This document shows positions 33,020-42,166 of a stretch of DNA of 64,000 nt, one piece after another. This DNA comes from Scatosoma sp048465415 (GTDB taxonomy: Bacteria > Bacillota > Clostridia > Christensenellales > Borkfalkiaceae), in assembly GCA_048465415.1 (NCBI GenBank), contig DBFWLO010000006.1, forward strand, positions 173,039-237,038. Reading direction: 5' to 3'. The number at the start of each line of letters is the position of its first letter. Positions within the stretch are counted from its first letter, which is position 1. A program made the position numbers and the translations under genes. Below the pieces are notes generated by a model. It had not been told where the DNA came from, did not search any database, and saw only the letters and a program-made list of their open reading frames with translations.

Positions 33020-34894
33020 ATGTTCAAGTTATACAAGAAATTAAGGCCGATCGATTGGGTATTATTGATTATCCTTGTCGTACTGACATTTTTACAGGTG
33101 TATTGCACGATGACGCTTGTCGATTACGTTCAGGGAATTATCAAGGCGATTACTTATCTAAACTATCACAATAATCCCGGTCAGCTCGGCGTGTTGGCGG
33201 AGATTGTGCAGCAGCTGGGCGGCTGGGGAGGCGTTACGGCCGAATCCCTTTCCATAGCAGGCATTACGGGCGAAGCCGCCGAAAATCTTTTAAAAATCGC
33301 CGGTGCGACGACGAGGGAAATCTGGCGGAACGGCGGCATGATGTTGGCGGTAGCTTTGGGAATCGCCGGGGCGCAGAGCGTGGTGGGACTCATCGCCTCA
33401 TACGTTTCCGCTAACCTTTCCACGAATATCCGTTCCTCCGTCTATCGCAAAGTAGACGAATTTTCCGCATCCGAAGTCGATAAATTCTCTACGCCTTCGC
33501 TGATCACTCGTACCACCAACGACATTCAACAGGTGCAGGTGGCAAATATCATGATGCTGAGAATGGTGGTCGCGGCTCCGATTACGGCCGTATGGGCGAT
33601 CTGCAAAATTCAGGCGACGAGTATGCAGCTCACCTGGGCGACAATCGTGGCGGTGGCGTTGCTGCTTCTGTGCATCACGGCGATCATGCTTGTCGTCATG
33701 CCCAAATTCAAGAAGATGCAAAAACTTACGGATAAACTTAACGGCGTTTCCCGCGAAAATCTGACGGGTATCCGCGTCGTCCGGGCTTATAATGCCGAAG
33801 GCTATCAGGAAGAAAAATTTGAAAAGGCAAACGTAGACATCACGAAAACGCAGTTGTTTACCGGCCGCGTCATGGCATTGATGTCGCCGGTGATGATGCT
33901 GATCATGAACGGCGTTTCGCTTGCCCTTTACTGGATAGGGGCTTCGCTTATCAACAAAGGCGGCACGGACTACGCCACCGTTACTTCGTTCATGATGCTG
34001 GCGTCTCAGATCATCATGGCTTTCATGATGCTGATGATGATGTTTGTACTTTTGCCCCGAGCGCAGGTCTCCGCCGAGCGTATCAACGAAGTGCTCGGCA
34101 CGGAAAATTCCGTAAAGGATCCCGAAACGGAATCCGAACGTACGGAGGTCGGAACGGTCGAATTCAGGAATGTGACGTTCCGCTATCCCGGTTCGGACGA
34201 AGCCGTCGTAAAAAATGTCAGCTTCAAAGCGAATAAGGGCGAGACGGTGGCCTTTATCGGATCCACGGGCAGCGGTAAATCCACGCTGATCAATCTCGTG
34301 CCCCGTTTCTTCGACGTAAGCGAGGGCGAAGTGCTCGTCGACGGCGTGGACGTAAGAAATCTGAAACAGAAAACGCTTCGGAAGATTATCGGGTACGTGC
34401 CGCAGAAGGGAGTGCTGTTCACGGGCACGGTCAGAGATAACATCGCCTTCGGGAATCCGGGTATGACGGACGAAGAAATCGTCGCCGCGGCAAAGGCCGC
34501 GGAAGCGGACGGATTCGTTTCCGATATGGAAAAGGGCTACGATGCGGATATCTCCCAGGGCGGCAAAAACGTATCGGGCGGACAGAAACAGCGGCTTTCC
34601 ATCGCGCGGGCAGTGGCTATGAAACCGGAGATCTTTATCTTCGACGACAGCTTCTCCGCGCTCGATTATAAGACGGATAAGAAGGTGCGGGAAAATCTCA
34701 AAGAGGCGGCGGCCGGCGCGACGAAACTCATCGTCGCGCAGCGTATCGGTACGATCATGGACGCGGATAAGATCGTCGTTTTAGACAGCGGCGACGCCGT
34801 CGGGATCGGTACGCACAAGGAACTGCTCGACACTTGTCCCGTCTATCGTGAGATAGCTCTTTCGCAGCTGTCGGAGGAGGAACTCGGCTTATGA
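33020..34894 (+). CDS. ABC exporter half-transporter A (degenerate ATP site)
   Basis: A 624-residue inner-membrane protein: six transmembrane helices (about 15-340) and an ATPase domain (about 375-620). Walker A GSTGSGKST is near 414-422 and the signature is VSGGQKQRL. Walker B reads IFIFDDSFSALD, with Asp543 where the catalytic Glu should be. That substitution marks the degenerate member of heterodimeric exporters such as BmrC/LmrC and TM287. An extra periplasmic-side stretch (about 45-105) follows helix 1. GGGAGGAATC precedes ATG 33020. The stop overlaps the start of the partner by four bases (ATGA), so they form one pump. Confidence 0.9.
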   Translation: MFKLYKKLRPIDWVLLIILVVLTFLQVYCTMTLVDYVQGIIKAITYLNYHNNPGQLGVLAEIVQQLGGWGGVTAESLSIAGITGEAAENLLKIAGATTREIWRNGGMMLAVALGIAGAQSVVGLIASYVSANLSTNIRSSVYRKVDEFSASEVDKFSTPSLITRTTNDIQQVQVANIMMLRMVVAAPITAVWAICKIQATSMQLTWATIVAVALLLLCITAIMLVVMPKFKKMQKLTDKLNGVSRENLTGIRVVRAYNAEGYQEEKFEKANVDITKTQLFTGRVMALMSPVMMLIMNGVSLALYWIGASLINKGGTDYATVTSFMMLASQIIMAFMMLMMMFVLLPRAQVSAERINEVLGTENSVKDPETESERTEVGTVEFRNVTFRYPGSDEAVVKNVSFKANKGETVAFIGSTGSGKSTLINLVPRFFDVSEGEVLVDGVDVRNLKQKTLRKIIGYVPQKGVLFTGTVRDNIAFGNPGMTDEEIVAAAKAAEADGFVSDMEKGYDADISQGGKNVSGGQKQRLSIARAVAMKPEIFIFDDSFSALDYKTDKKVRENLKEAAAGATKLIVAQRIGTIMDADKIVVLDSGDAVGIGTHKELLDTCPVYREIALSQLSEEELGL

Positions 34895-36699
34895 GACACG
34901 GACGTATGATGCCCGCCGAACAGATGTCTAAGGCGGAGAAAAAGAAAAATTACAAATACCTCTTTAAGGCGATGTCGCCTTACTACGGAAAGATAGCGCT
35001 TTCGGCTGTATTTATCATCATTTCCACGGTGCTTGCGCTCCTAGCCCCGCAGTGGCTCTCCAAACTCACGGACGAAATCACCGATCACGCGGCGACGATG
35101 TCCATAGACATGAAAAAAATCATGAATATTGCCATCGTGCTGATCGTCTTTTACGGCACCAACGCGCTCTGCAATTATCTTTCCGGCTTTATTATGACTA
35201 CCGTCACGCAGAAATACACCAAAGACGTGCGCGGACACATCTCCCGGAAAATCAATCGTATTCCTTTGAAATATTACGATTCCCACCAGTACGGCGATAC
35301 TCTTTCCGTCATTACCAACGACGTGGATACGGTAGGTTCCTCCATGCAGCAGGCGGCTTCCATGCTCATCTCTTCGGTATCCCTGCTAGTCGGCGTGCTC
35401 ATCGCCATGTTCGTAACCTGCTGGCAGATGGCGCTGACCGTGCTTCTGATCGTTCCCTTCATGATGGTTCTTTTGGTGATTCTCACCAAATTCGCCATGC
35501 CGCAGTTCAGAAAACGCCAGCAATATCTGGGCGAACTGGACGGCAAAGTGGAGGAGAATTTCACGGGGCATACAGTCATTAAAGCCTTTGATGCGGGCGA
35601 GCGCAAGGGCGCGGAATTTGAAGTCGCAAATAAGAATATGCGCAACGCGATGTTCATGGCTCAGGCGATCTCCGGCATCATGCAGCCGCTGATGAATTTT
35701 GTTTCGTATTTTGCCTATGCGGCGGTCTGCGTCGTCGGCGGTTTATTGATGAATCGGGGCGGAATTGTTTCTTTCGGTACAATCACGGCATTCCTCGTCT
35801 ACGTCAACCTTTTCCAAAGCCCTATGAGCCAGCTTGCGCAGGCGATGAACAGCCTGCAAATGGCGGCGGCTTCGGCGAGTCGCGTCTACGATTTTCTCGG
35901 AGAGGAAGAACTCTATGACGAAAGCGGCAAGACGCGCAAATTGCTGGGCGCGGACGGCTCGGAGCATATCCGCGGCGAAGTGGAATTCAGGAACGTACAT
36001 TTCGGTTATACGCCCGATAAGATCATCATACCCGATTTTTCCGCCACGATCCGACCGGGCATGAAAGTGGCCATCGTCGGACCGACGGGCGCCGGAAAAA
36101 CGACAATCGTCAACCTCCTGATGCGTTTCTACGAAGTCTCGGGCGGCGACATTGTCATCGACGGCGTGTCAATCAAGGATATGCCGCGCGAGGAAGTGCA
36201 CGATATCTTCGGTATGGTCTTGCAGGATACCTGGATGTTCGAGGGAACCATTCGCGAGAATATCCTGTTCTCTAAAAAAGGCGTTTCCGACGAACGACTG
36301 GAAGAGATCTGTAAGGAAGCGGGGATCTGGCACTACGTGCATACGCTGCCGGGCGGGCTCGATTACTTCGTGGAAAACGAGGCCAATATTTCCGGCGGTC
36401 AGAAACAGCTCATCACCATTGCCCGGGCGATGGCGGAAAACGCGCCTCTGCTCATTTTGGACGAAGCCACCAGCAACGTTGATACCCGTACGGAGGAACT
36501 CATTCAGCGGAGCATGGATAAATTGGTAGAAGGACGAACCAGCTTCGTTATAGCTCACCGGCTTTCGACGATCCGGAACGCGGACTTGATCCTCGTCATG
36601 AAAGACGGAAACATCATCGAACAGGGTACGCACGACGAGCTCATCGAAAAAGACGGATTTTACGCCGGACTTTATAACTCGCAGTTTGCGGGCGAATAA
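34891..36699 (+). CDS. ABC exporter half-transporter B (catalytically complete)
   Basis: A 602-residue partner of the preceding protein, with six helices (about 35-335) and an ATPase domain (about 365-600). Walker A is GPTGAGKTT (397-405), the signature is ISGGQKQL and Walker B is LLILDEATSNVD with the canonical Glu525. Such heterodimers export drugs, lipids or peptides using one fully active ATP site. The MarR gene upstream supports multidrug export, but the substrate is not deducible. Two terminators follow the gene. Confidence 0.9.
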   Translation: MRHGRMMPAEQMSKAEKKKNYKYLFKAMSPYYGKIALSAVFIIISTVLALLAPQWLSKLTDEITDHAATMSIDMKKIMNIAIVLIVFYGTNALCNYLSGFIMTTVTQKYTKDVRGHISRKINRIPLKYYDSHQYGDTLSVITNDVDTVGSSMQQAASMLISSVSLLVGVLIAMFVTCWQMALTVLLIVPFMMVLLVILTKFAMPQFRKRQQYLGELDGKVEENFTGHTVIKAFDAGERKGAEFEVANKNMRNAMFMAQAISGIMQPLMNFVSYFAYAAVCVVGGLLMNRGGIVSFGTITAFLVYVNLFQSPMSQLAQAMNSLQMAAASASRVYDFLGEEELYDESGKTRKLLGADGSEHIRGEVEFRNVHFGYTPDKIIIPDFSATIRPGMKVAIVGPTGAGKTTIVNLLMRFYEVSGGDIVIDGVSIKDMPREEVHDIFGMVLQDTWMFEGTIRENILFSKKGVSDERLEEICKEAGIWHYVHTLPGGLDYFVENEANISGGQKQLITIARAMAENAPLLILDEATSNVDTRTEELIQRSMDKLVEGRTSFVIAHRLSTIRNADLILVMKDGNIIEQGTHDELIEKDGFYAGLYNSQFAGE

Positions 36700-36705
36700 A
36701 TTCAA

Positions 36706-36739
36706 GAAAAGAACGAACAAACTTTGTCCGTTCTTTTTT
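36706..36739 (+). terminator. First terminator after the ABC exporter
   Basis: AAAGAACGAACAAA pairs with the TTTGTCCGTTCTTT segment (one mismatch), followed by a T-run. Confidence 0.7.
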
Positions 36740-36744
36740 GTGCG

Positions 36745-36780
36745 GCCGGAGAGCAAACGCTCTCCGGCTTTTTTTATTTT
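36745..36780 (+). terminator. Second terminator after the ABC exporter
   Basis: GCCGGAGAGC (36745-36754) pairs with GCTCTCCGGC (36759-36768), followed by seven T. Tandem terminators isolate the exporter from glycan operon 2. Confidence 0.88.
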
Positions 36781-36842
36781 CTGAAAATCACTGGCGGGGC
36801 GGCCGTGACACAAAACTATATTTTCATGATAAAAATTAAAAA

Positions 36843-36902
36843 ATGTTGCATGCCTTTCTTCGGTTTAAAAACGTGCAACATTTTTATATTGACATGCAAC
36901 AT
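36843..36902. promoter_or_regulatory. Three TGCAACAT boxes around the operon 2 promoter, possible operators
   Basis: ATGTTGCA at 36843-36850, TGCAACAT at 36874-36881 and TGCAACAT at 36895-36902. The first two form an inverted pair about 30 bases apart; the third lies in the spacer of the promoter at 36889-36917, where a bound protein would block RNA polymerase. Confidence 0.45.
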
Positions 36903-36917
36903 GCGCGCTGATATACT
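36889..36917 (+). promoter_or_regulatory. Promoter of glycan operon 2
   Basis: Consensus TTGACA (36889-36894), a 17-base spacer and TATACT (36912-36917) with an extended -10 TG. This is one of the strongest promoters in the window. It leaves a leader of about 190 bases before ATG 37118, with no riboswitch I can name. Confidence 0.85.
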
Positions 36918-37117
36918 GGTCACATCCTGAAAGATAAACGCGGTTTTATCTCATATTTAATTGAAAATTCGTAAAAACAGAATAAATATGCATAAACGTC
37001 TTATGGGACAGGGATTGTAAAAATATAGCTCTGCGAGGGAAAAGAGCGGAAAGTTATTAAAAAATCTTGCAAAAGAGAAATCGAAACAATCCATAAAAAA
37101 TTCGGGAGGAAAATGAA

Positions 37118-40100
37118 ATGAAAAAAAGAGTTGTCGTATTTGTGCTGACGATGTTGGTAATGTGCTTCGGCATATTGCTGGCGGCATGCGGCGGAACGCA
37201 CACGAAAAAGACCGTTTCGGGCGTGAAAGTGCAGACCGAGCCTGCGAAAACGGAATATCTTAAAGACGAACCGTTCGATATTTCCGGAGGTAAAATTTCC
37301 GTGAGTTATTCGGACGGCAGCACGGAGACGATCGATATGACTTCCGAGATGTACGAACAGGCGGATACCGCTTCCTACGGCGAAAAGAAACTTACGCTGA
37401 CCTTTTTGATCGGGGAAGATACATACACCTTGACAATCGGTTATAAGGTGATCTTTTCAACGACCTCGGAAGCGTTCGTGAAACTTTCCGACGCTCTGCC
37501 CATGCTCAACGCCGTGTCGACGGACGACGCTGCGGACATCATCGCCGCTCTGGCCGCGTACGCGGCGTTAAACGAGACTGACAAGAAATACCTCGATGCC
37601 GAGCGGCCGCAAGTTTATGAAAAGGTCGTCCGCCTCGAAGAGCGGGTTCTTCCCGAATACCGCGAGCTTGCCAAAGCCCGCGCGGAAGAATACTGCGAAC
37701 TGATGAACGTCAGTAACTACACGTCCGATAATTTAGCGGCGATCAACAGCTATGTGCAGATGTTCGTTACGGAGGATCTCGATTCACTCGGCAAAGTGGA
37801 CGCGGAAGAGAAAAAACTGTATGCGGATCTGGAAAATGTTCCCAGGCGTACCGACGATCCCGCGTACACGCTGGCGGAGCATAAGCAAAACAGTGCGTCC
37901 GCTTTAAAAGCGTTGCTTTCCGTCGACGTGTACGAAGTAAAAAACAACGGAATCACGGGCAGTCTGATCGAAACGAAAACGATCGATTACGCGGCGGATA
38001 AAGAATATGCGGCGCAGATCGAAGCTCTTTTAAATCCCCTTCTCAACGCGGGCGACGCCGCGGGCGTAGACGAGGCCTACCGAGGAGCGGTGACCGGGAT
38101 CCGGGAACTTTATCTGCAAGCGTTCGCAAGGGAAGCGGAGCATAACCTTCTCTCTCTTTTAGACGGCTGGAAAGGAACGATGAAAGAACAGCTCGATCGT
38201 TGGGACGGCGACATTATCGCGCTCACGGGACAATTTTCGGAGATCAACGTCGATTATCTCGACGACAATCGCTGGTGGATTCCCGCGCCTTATCGACTCG
38301 ACGTTCTCACCGGATCGATCGCCGACAAGCTGGCGGGGGCGGCGTCTATCAAACAAATCAACGAATACTATGCCGTTTATGCCTATGAAGTACTCCGTGC
38401 CGCCATGCAGCGCAATATAGAGATGTTTTATGCGATCGAGCGGAATCTGAACTCGGTTTACGATCCGAGCGACGTGCTCTATTGGAACGAGATCGCCGCA
38501 TATTGGGGCGCGAGTGCGGCGCAGTCGTTCGTATACGACGGGATCGTGGACGAATACAAAGGGCAGATCTACGGTACCGGCGACGACAATCCCTATCGTT
38601 TTGCGCCCAAATTATATAAAAAAGGCGAATGCGGAACGACGATCGTGGATCTGGTTGCCAAATACGAAACGATTTTAAGCGCGATCATTCCTCCGCCGAA
38701 GAGAGTGGAAAAGGTGGAAATCGGCAAACAGCCCGATCGGATCGTTTACGAAACCGGGGATACTTTCTCGGTTTCCGGCGGACAAATTCTCGTCACCTAT
38801 AACAATACGCTCACGGAAACGATTGAGATGACCGACGAGATGTATAATGCGGCGGATATAGACATGACGACGGGCGGAAGCAAATCGGTAACGCTCACTT
38901 TCACCGTCAACGGTGAGGAACAGACGTTGACTCTCTATTATTCCGTAATTTCCAATGCGGCGTTTTCCGATCTGATCGAAAAGATCGAAGGACTGCCTTC
39001 GGCTTCCGCGGCGGCTGACGAGCATATTGCCGCCGTAAAAGAGTGTCTCGCGCTTTACGCCCAGCTCAACGAAGACCAGAGGAACGATTTCGCCAAAGAC
39101 TACGCCTCGTCCGAGCAAAAGCTCGCGGACGTACAAAAGGCCTTGACGCCGCTGTATGCCCGCGAGGGGAGCGCGGAAGTCGAATTCGCCTGGGAAACGA
39201 TGAATTATTACGACTATTCCAAAGAAAACCGCGCGCTTCTGCAAGAAAAATTCGACGGCTTGCAATCGGCTCTCGCCGCCGCGGAAACCTTTGCGGCCGC
39301 GGATACGCTCTTTGCGGCGTATAAGACGGAAATCGCCGGAATCCCGACTCTTTCCGGCACCATCGCGGACTTGGCGGCATTTAAGGCAAACAGTAAACGT
39401 TCCGCGGAACGGATCGCGGACGTGCGGCTTTACAAGGTGATCGGCAACGGTCCCGCGGCGAGCGTCATAGAACTGCAAACCGTTTCTTTGAAAGACGCGG
39501 CGGAGGTCGCGGCGGCGCTGAATAAACTTCGCGCGGCTCTCGATTCGGCGACGGATATCGCCGGCGTTTCCAAAGCGTACAAGGACGGCGTCCGGGAAGT
39601 GTACGACGCGGTCGTTGCGGCGTACCGGGTGAATGCGGAAGAGAACGTGAAAACGGTCGTGAACGCGATGCGCGATACGGTCAAGGAGATCTGGGAACGC
39701 GACGGGTTTTTCGGCGACGAAAATCTGCCCGTGGATTATATGACGGACGCCTGGGAGTATCTGTGGTGGACGCCCGAACAATTCAGAGTTTCCACGGTTT
39801 ACGCGAAGATTACCGTCGCGGCGGCGGGAACGAAGGGAGACGTATTCTCCAACTACGAAGCGAGTTATCGGGAAATCCTGCGCGCCGTGCTCTATAAAAA
39901 TCTTTATACGGTTTTTCAGTATAATTTAAGACTCGACGCGGCGATCGACGGGTATCGTTGGAGCGTGCTTTCGGCTTTTAACGGCGCAGCGGGAAGCAAT
40001 ACGTTCCCGTATGACGGTACGATCGAAGAATATAAAGGCGCGATTATAAACGTGGAGTTCCGGCTGTGGCTTTGGGGCTTCAAGCCGGGCGAGAAGCAGA

Positions 40101-40168
40101 CCACGGTCGCGGGACTCATGGAAAAATATAACTACGACATGAACAATCTGCTTTTGCCGGAAGCATAA
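37118..40168 (+). CDS. Two-module secreted lipoprotein of unknown function
   Basis: A 1016-residue exported protein. The signal peptide ends in lipobox LLAAC (Cys24). The mature chain consists of two related modules, about 28-530 and 531-1016. Each starts with a bacterial Ig-like beta domain (VKVQTEPAKTEYLKDEPFDISGGKISV and the matching VEIGKQPDRIVYETGDTFSVSGGQILV) followed by about 400 mostly helical residues. Matching positions include FVYDGIVDEYKGQI and FPYDGTIEEYKGAI, and DNRWWIPAPYRLDV and EYLWWTPEQFRVST. I recognise no enzyme family. As the first gene of an operon with a beta-galactosidase and an importer, it may bind a glycan or the cell surface. GGGAGGAAA sets the start. Confidence 0.8.
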   Translation: MKKRVVVFVLTMLVMCFGILLAACGGTHTKKTVSGVKVQTEPAKTEYLKDEPFDISGGKISVSYSDGSTETIDMTSEMYEQADTASYGEKKLTLTFLIGEDTYTLTIGYKVIFSTTSEAFVKLSDALPMLNAVSTDDAADIIAALAAYAALNETDKKYLDAERPQVYEKVVRLEERVLPEYRELAKARAEEYCELMNVSNYTSDNLAAINSYVQMFVTEDLDSLGKVDAEEKKLYADLENVPRRTDDPAYTLAEHKQNSASALKALLSVDVYEVKNNGITGSLIETKTIDYAADKEYAAQIEALLNPLLNAGDAAGVDEAYRGAVTGIRELYLQAFAREAEHNLLSLLDGWKGTMKEQLDRWDGDIIALTGQFSEINVDYLDDNRWWIPAPYRLDVLTGSIADKLAGAASIKQINEYYAVYAYEVLRAAMQRNIEMFYAIERNLNSVYDPSDVLYWNEIAAYWGASAAQSFVYDGIVDEYKGQIYGTGDDNPYRFAPKLYKKGECGTTIVDLVAKYETILSAIIPPPKRVEKVEIGKQPDRIVYETGDTFSVSGGQILVTYNNTLTETIEMTDEMYNAADIDMTTGGSKSVTLTFTVNGEEQTLTLYYSVISNAAFSDLIEKIEGLPSASAAADEHIAAVKECLALYAQLNEDQRNDFAKDYASSEQKLADVQKALTPLYAREGSAEVEFAWETMNYYDYSKENRALLQEKFDGLQSALAAAETFAAADTLFAAYKTEIAGIPTLSGTIADLAAFKANSKRSAERIADVRLYKVIGNGPAASVIELQTVSLKDAAEVAAALNKLRAALDSATDIAGVSKAYKDGVREVYDAVVAAYRVNAEENVKTVVNAMRDTVKEIWERDGFFGDENLPVDYMTDAWEYLWWTPEQFRVSTVYAKITVAAAGTKGDVFSNYEASYREILRAVLYKNLYTVFQYNLRLDAAIDGYRWSVLSAFNGAAGSNTFPYDGTIEEYKGAIINVEFRLWLWGFKPGEKQTTVAGLMEKYNYDMNNLLLPEA

Positions 40169-40195
40169 AACAACAAAAACAGCGGAGAAGGGAAG

Positions 40196-42166
40196 ATGGA
40201 TTTCAAAACGGACAGAATTTATCACGGTGCGGCGTATTATCCCGAGCTTTGGCCGAGCGAAGAGGTCGATAAGGATATTGCCATTATGAAGAAGTTAGGC
40301 ATCAACGCAGTGCGAATGGGCGAATTTTCCTGGAGCTTCCTGGAACCGGAAAAAGACAGATTTCACATCGGCTTATTCGACGAAGTGATCGGGAAACTCG
40401 GCAGAAACGGTATTCTCACAATCCTGGGTACGCCCACCGCGACTCCGCCCCGCTGGTTCACGGCGGAACACCCCGACAGTCTCTACGTCGATCGGAACAT
40501 GGTGAAAGCGAATCACGGATCGAGAGAGCACGTCTGCTTCAATTCTCCCGATTATATCGAGCGCACGAAGATCATCGTGGAAGAGATGGCGAAGCACTAT
40601 GCGGATAACCCGTACGTTATCGCGTGGCAGCTGCACAACGAGTACAACTGCCCGCCCGTAAGCGAATGCGTGTGCGACAACTGTCAGCGCGAATGGCGGA
40701 AGTGGCTGAAAGCGAAGTACGGCGACATAGAGACGATGAACGAAAAATGGGGCGCGGGCGTTTGGAGCACTCGCTACAATTCCTTCGACGACGTCATTCC
40801 GCCCCGGCCCACGCCCAACGGCCACAGCGCTTCGATGACGACCAATTATACCCGTTTTACTTTCGATTCGGTGGCGGAATACAACCGCATGCAGGCGGAA
40901 ATTCTCAAAAAATACGTAAAAGTACCTTTGACGCACAATACGAACCGCGTATTTCATATCGATCAGGAAAGTATTTTCGAGCCTCTCGATTTCGTTTCTT
41001 TCGACGATTACAGCGTGCAGAGCAACTACGGGGAAGCGGTGTTCGCCGCGGAACTTTGCCGCTGTCTGAAAGAGGGACAGCCGTTCTGGGAAATGGAGAC
41101 CGCTTCGAGCTATTCGGCGAATCTGCACGGCAGATCGCCTTATCATAAAAAAGGCTACGTGAAAGCGCAGGCGGTCGCCGGGTTTTTCGCCGGCTCCGTC
41201 GGATTCTCTTACTGGCTTTTCCGCCAGCAACGGTCGGGTACGGAGATGCCGCACGCGCATCTCGTCACTTCCTGGGGCGCGCTTTCCGCTTCTGCGGAAA
41301 ACGTTCGGGACGTGTCGAAGGAGATAAGGAAACTCGAACCGTTTCTTCTCTCCACCCGTCCGCGCAGGGCGGAGGTCGCTCTGCTCTATTCCGACGAGGC
41401 GCGCGCTTTCTGCGCCGGCGAGACGCTGAGCAGCGTTCGTTATGCGGACGATATTTACGAATTTTATAAATCCCTTTTGAAGGCTTCCGTCTACCGCGAT
41501 ATCGTGTACGAAAACGGGGCGTTCGGCGGGTATAAAACGATCTTCGTTCCCTATGTGTTCCATATCGGAGAAGAACTTCGAGAAAAGCTCGTCAAAGCCG
41601 CCGAAGCGGGCGCCACGGTAGTGGTAGGCCCGTACAGCGGCTGGCGTACGGACGATCATACCTATTTCACCGACGCCGCTTTCGGCCCCCTTGAAAAATA
41701 TTTCGGACAACCGGTCGAGGACGTCGCGCACTTTTTCGGCCAGGACGCGGCGTACGAGGCGTTCGGGCTTCGCGAGCCGTTGGAATATATCGGCGCGGTC
41801 GTAAAGGAGGGCGCAGGGACGATCAAAGGAGGGTATTACGCGGGGAAGAGCCTGATCTCCGAAAACAAATGCGGGGCGGGCAAGATCGTTTTCCTGGGCG
41901 CGAAGCTCTCACCCCGCATGATGGACGCATTCGTGGAGTATATCCTTTCGGAAAAGACAGAGAAGAAAGCGGACGCCGAGGAGGGAATCGTCGTTTTTGA
42001 GCGGACGGACGGAAAAAATAATTATTTATGCCTTATCAATATGAGCGAGAATGCGAAAACGGCCGCGCCGCGTGGCGAATATACCGATTATTTTACCGGC
42101 GAGCGCGCGGGAATTGTAAAATTGAGCGCATGTGGATACGCCGTCTGGAAGGAGAAGCGTTTATGA
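40196..42166 (+). CDS. GH42 beta-galactosidase
   Basis: A 656-residue cytosolic enzyme that removes terminal beta-galactose. It starts YHGAAYYPELWPSEEVDKDI and has a TIM barrel (about 10-390), a trimerisation domain (about 395-600) and a small beta domain. The acid/base Glu149 is in WQLHNEYNCP and the nucleophile Glu301 in WEMETASS. Zinc-binding cysteines are Cys114, Cys158, Cys160 and Cys163, as in thermophilic GH42 structures. GGAGAAGGGAAG precedes ATG 40196. It lacks a signal peptide, so it acts on imported galacto-oligosaccharides. The AraC gene starts in its stop codon. Confidence 0.93.
   Translation: MDFKTDRIYHGAAYYPELWPSEEVDKDIAIMKKLGINAVRMGEFSWSFLEPEKDRFHIGLFDEVIGKLGRNGILTILGTPTATPPRWFTAEHPDSLYVDRNMVKANHGSREHVCFNSPDYIERTKIIVEEMAKHYADNPYVIAWQLHNEYNCPPVSECVCDNCQREWRKWLKAKYGDIETMNEKWGAGVWSTRYNSFDDVIPPRPTPNGHSASMTTNYTRFTFDSVAEYNRMQAEILKKYVKVPLTHNTNRVFHIDQESIFEPLDFVSFDDYSVQSNYGEAVFAAELCRCLKEGQPFWEMETASSYSANLHGRSPYHKKGYVKAQAVAGFFAGSVGFSYWLFRQQRSGTEMPHAHLVTSWGALSASAENVRDVSKEIRKLEPFLLSTRPRRAEVALLYSDEARAFCAGETLSSVRYADDIYEFYKSLLKASVYRDIVYENGAFGGYKTIFVPYVFHIGEELREKLVKAAEAGATVVVGPYSGWRTDDHTYFTDAAFGPLEKYFGQPVEDVAHFFGQDAAYEAFGLREPLEYIGAVVKEGAGTIKGGYYAGKSLISENKCGAGKIVFLGAKLSPRMMDAFVEYILSEKTEKKADAEEGIVVFERTDGKNNYLCLINMSENAKTAAPRGEYTDYFTGERAGIVKLSACGYAVWKEKRL

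Noticed and set aside
36924..37117. Riboswitch in the 190-base leader of glycan operon 2
   Set aside because: Only weak short stems (for example around GATAAACGCGGTTTTATC) and no known aptamer consensus could be seen.
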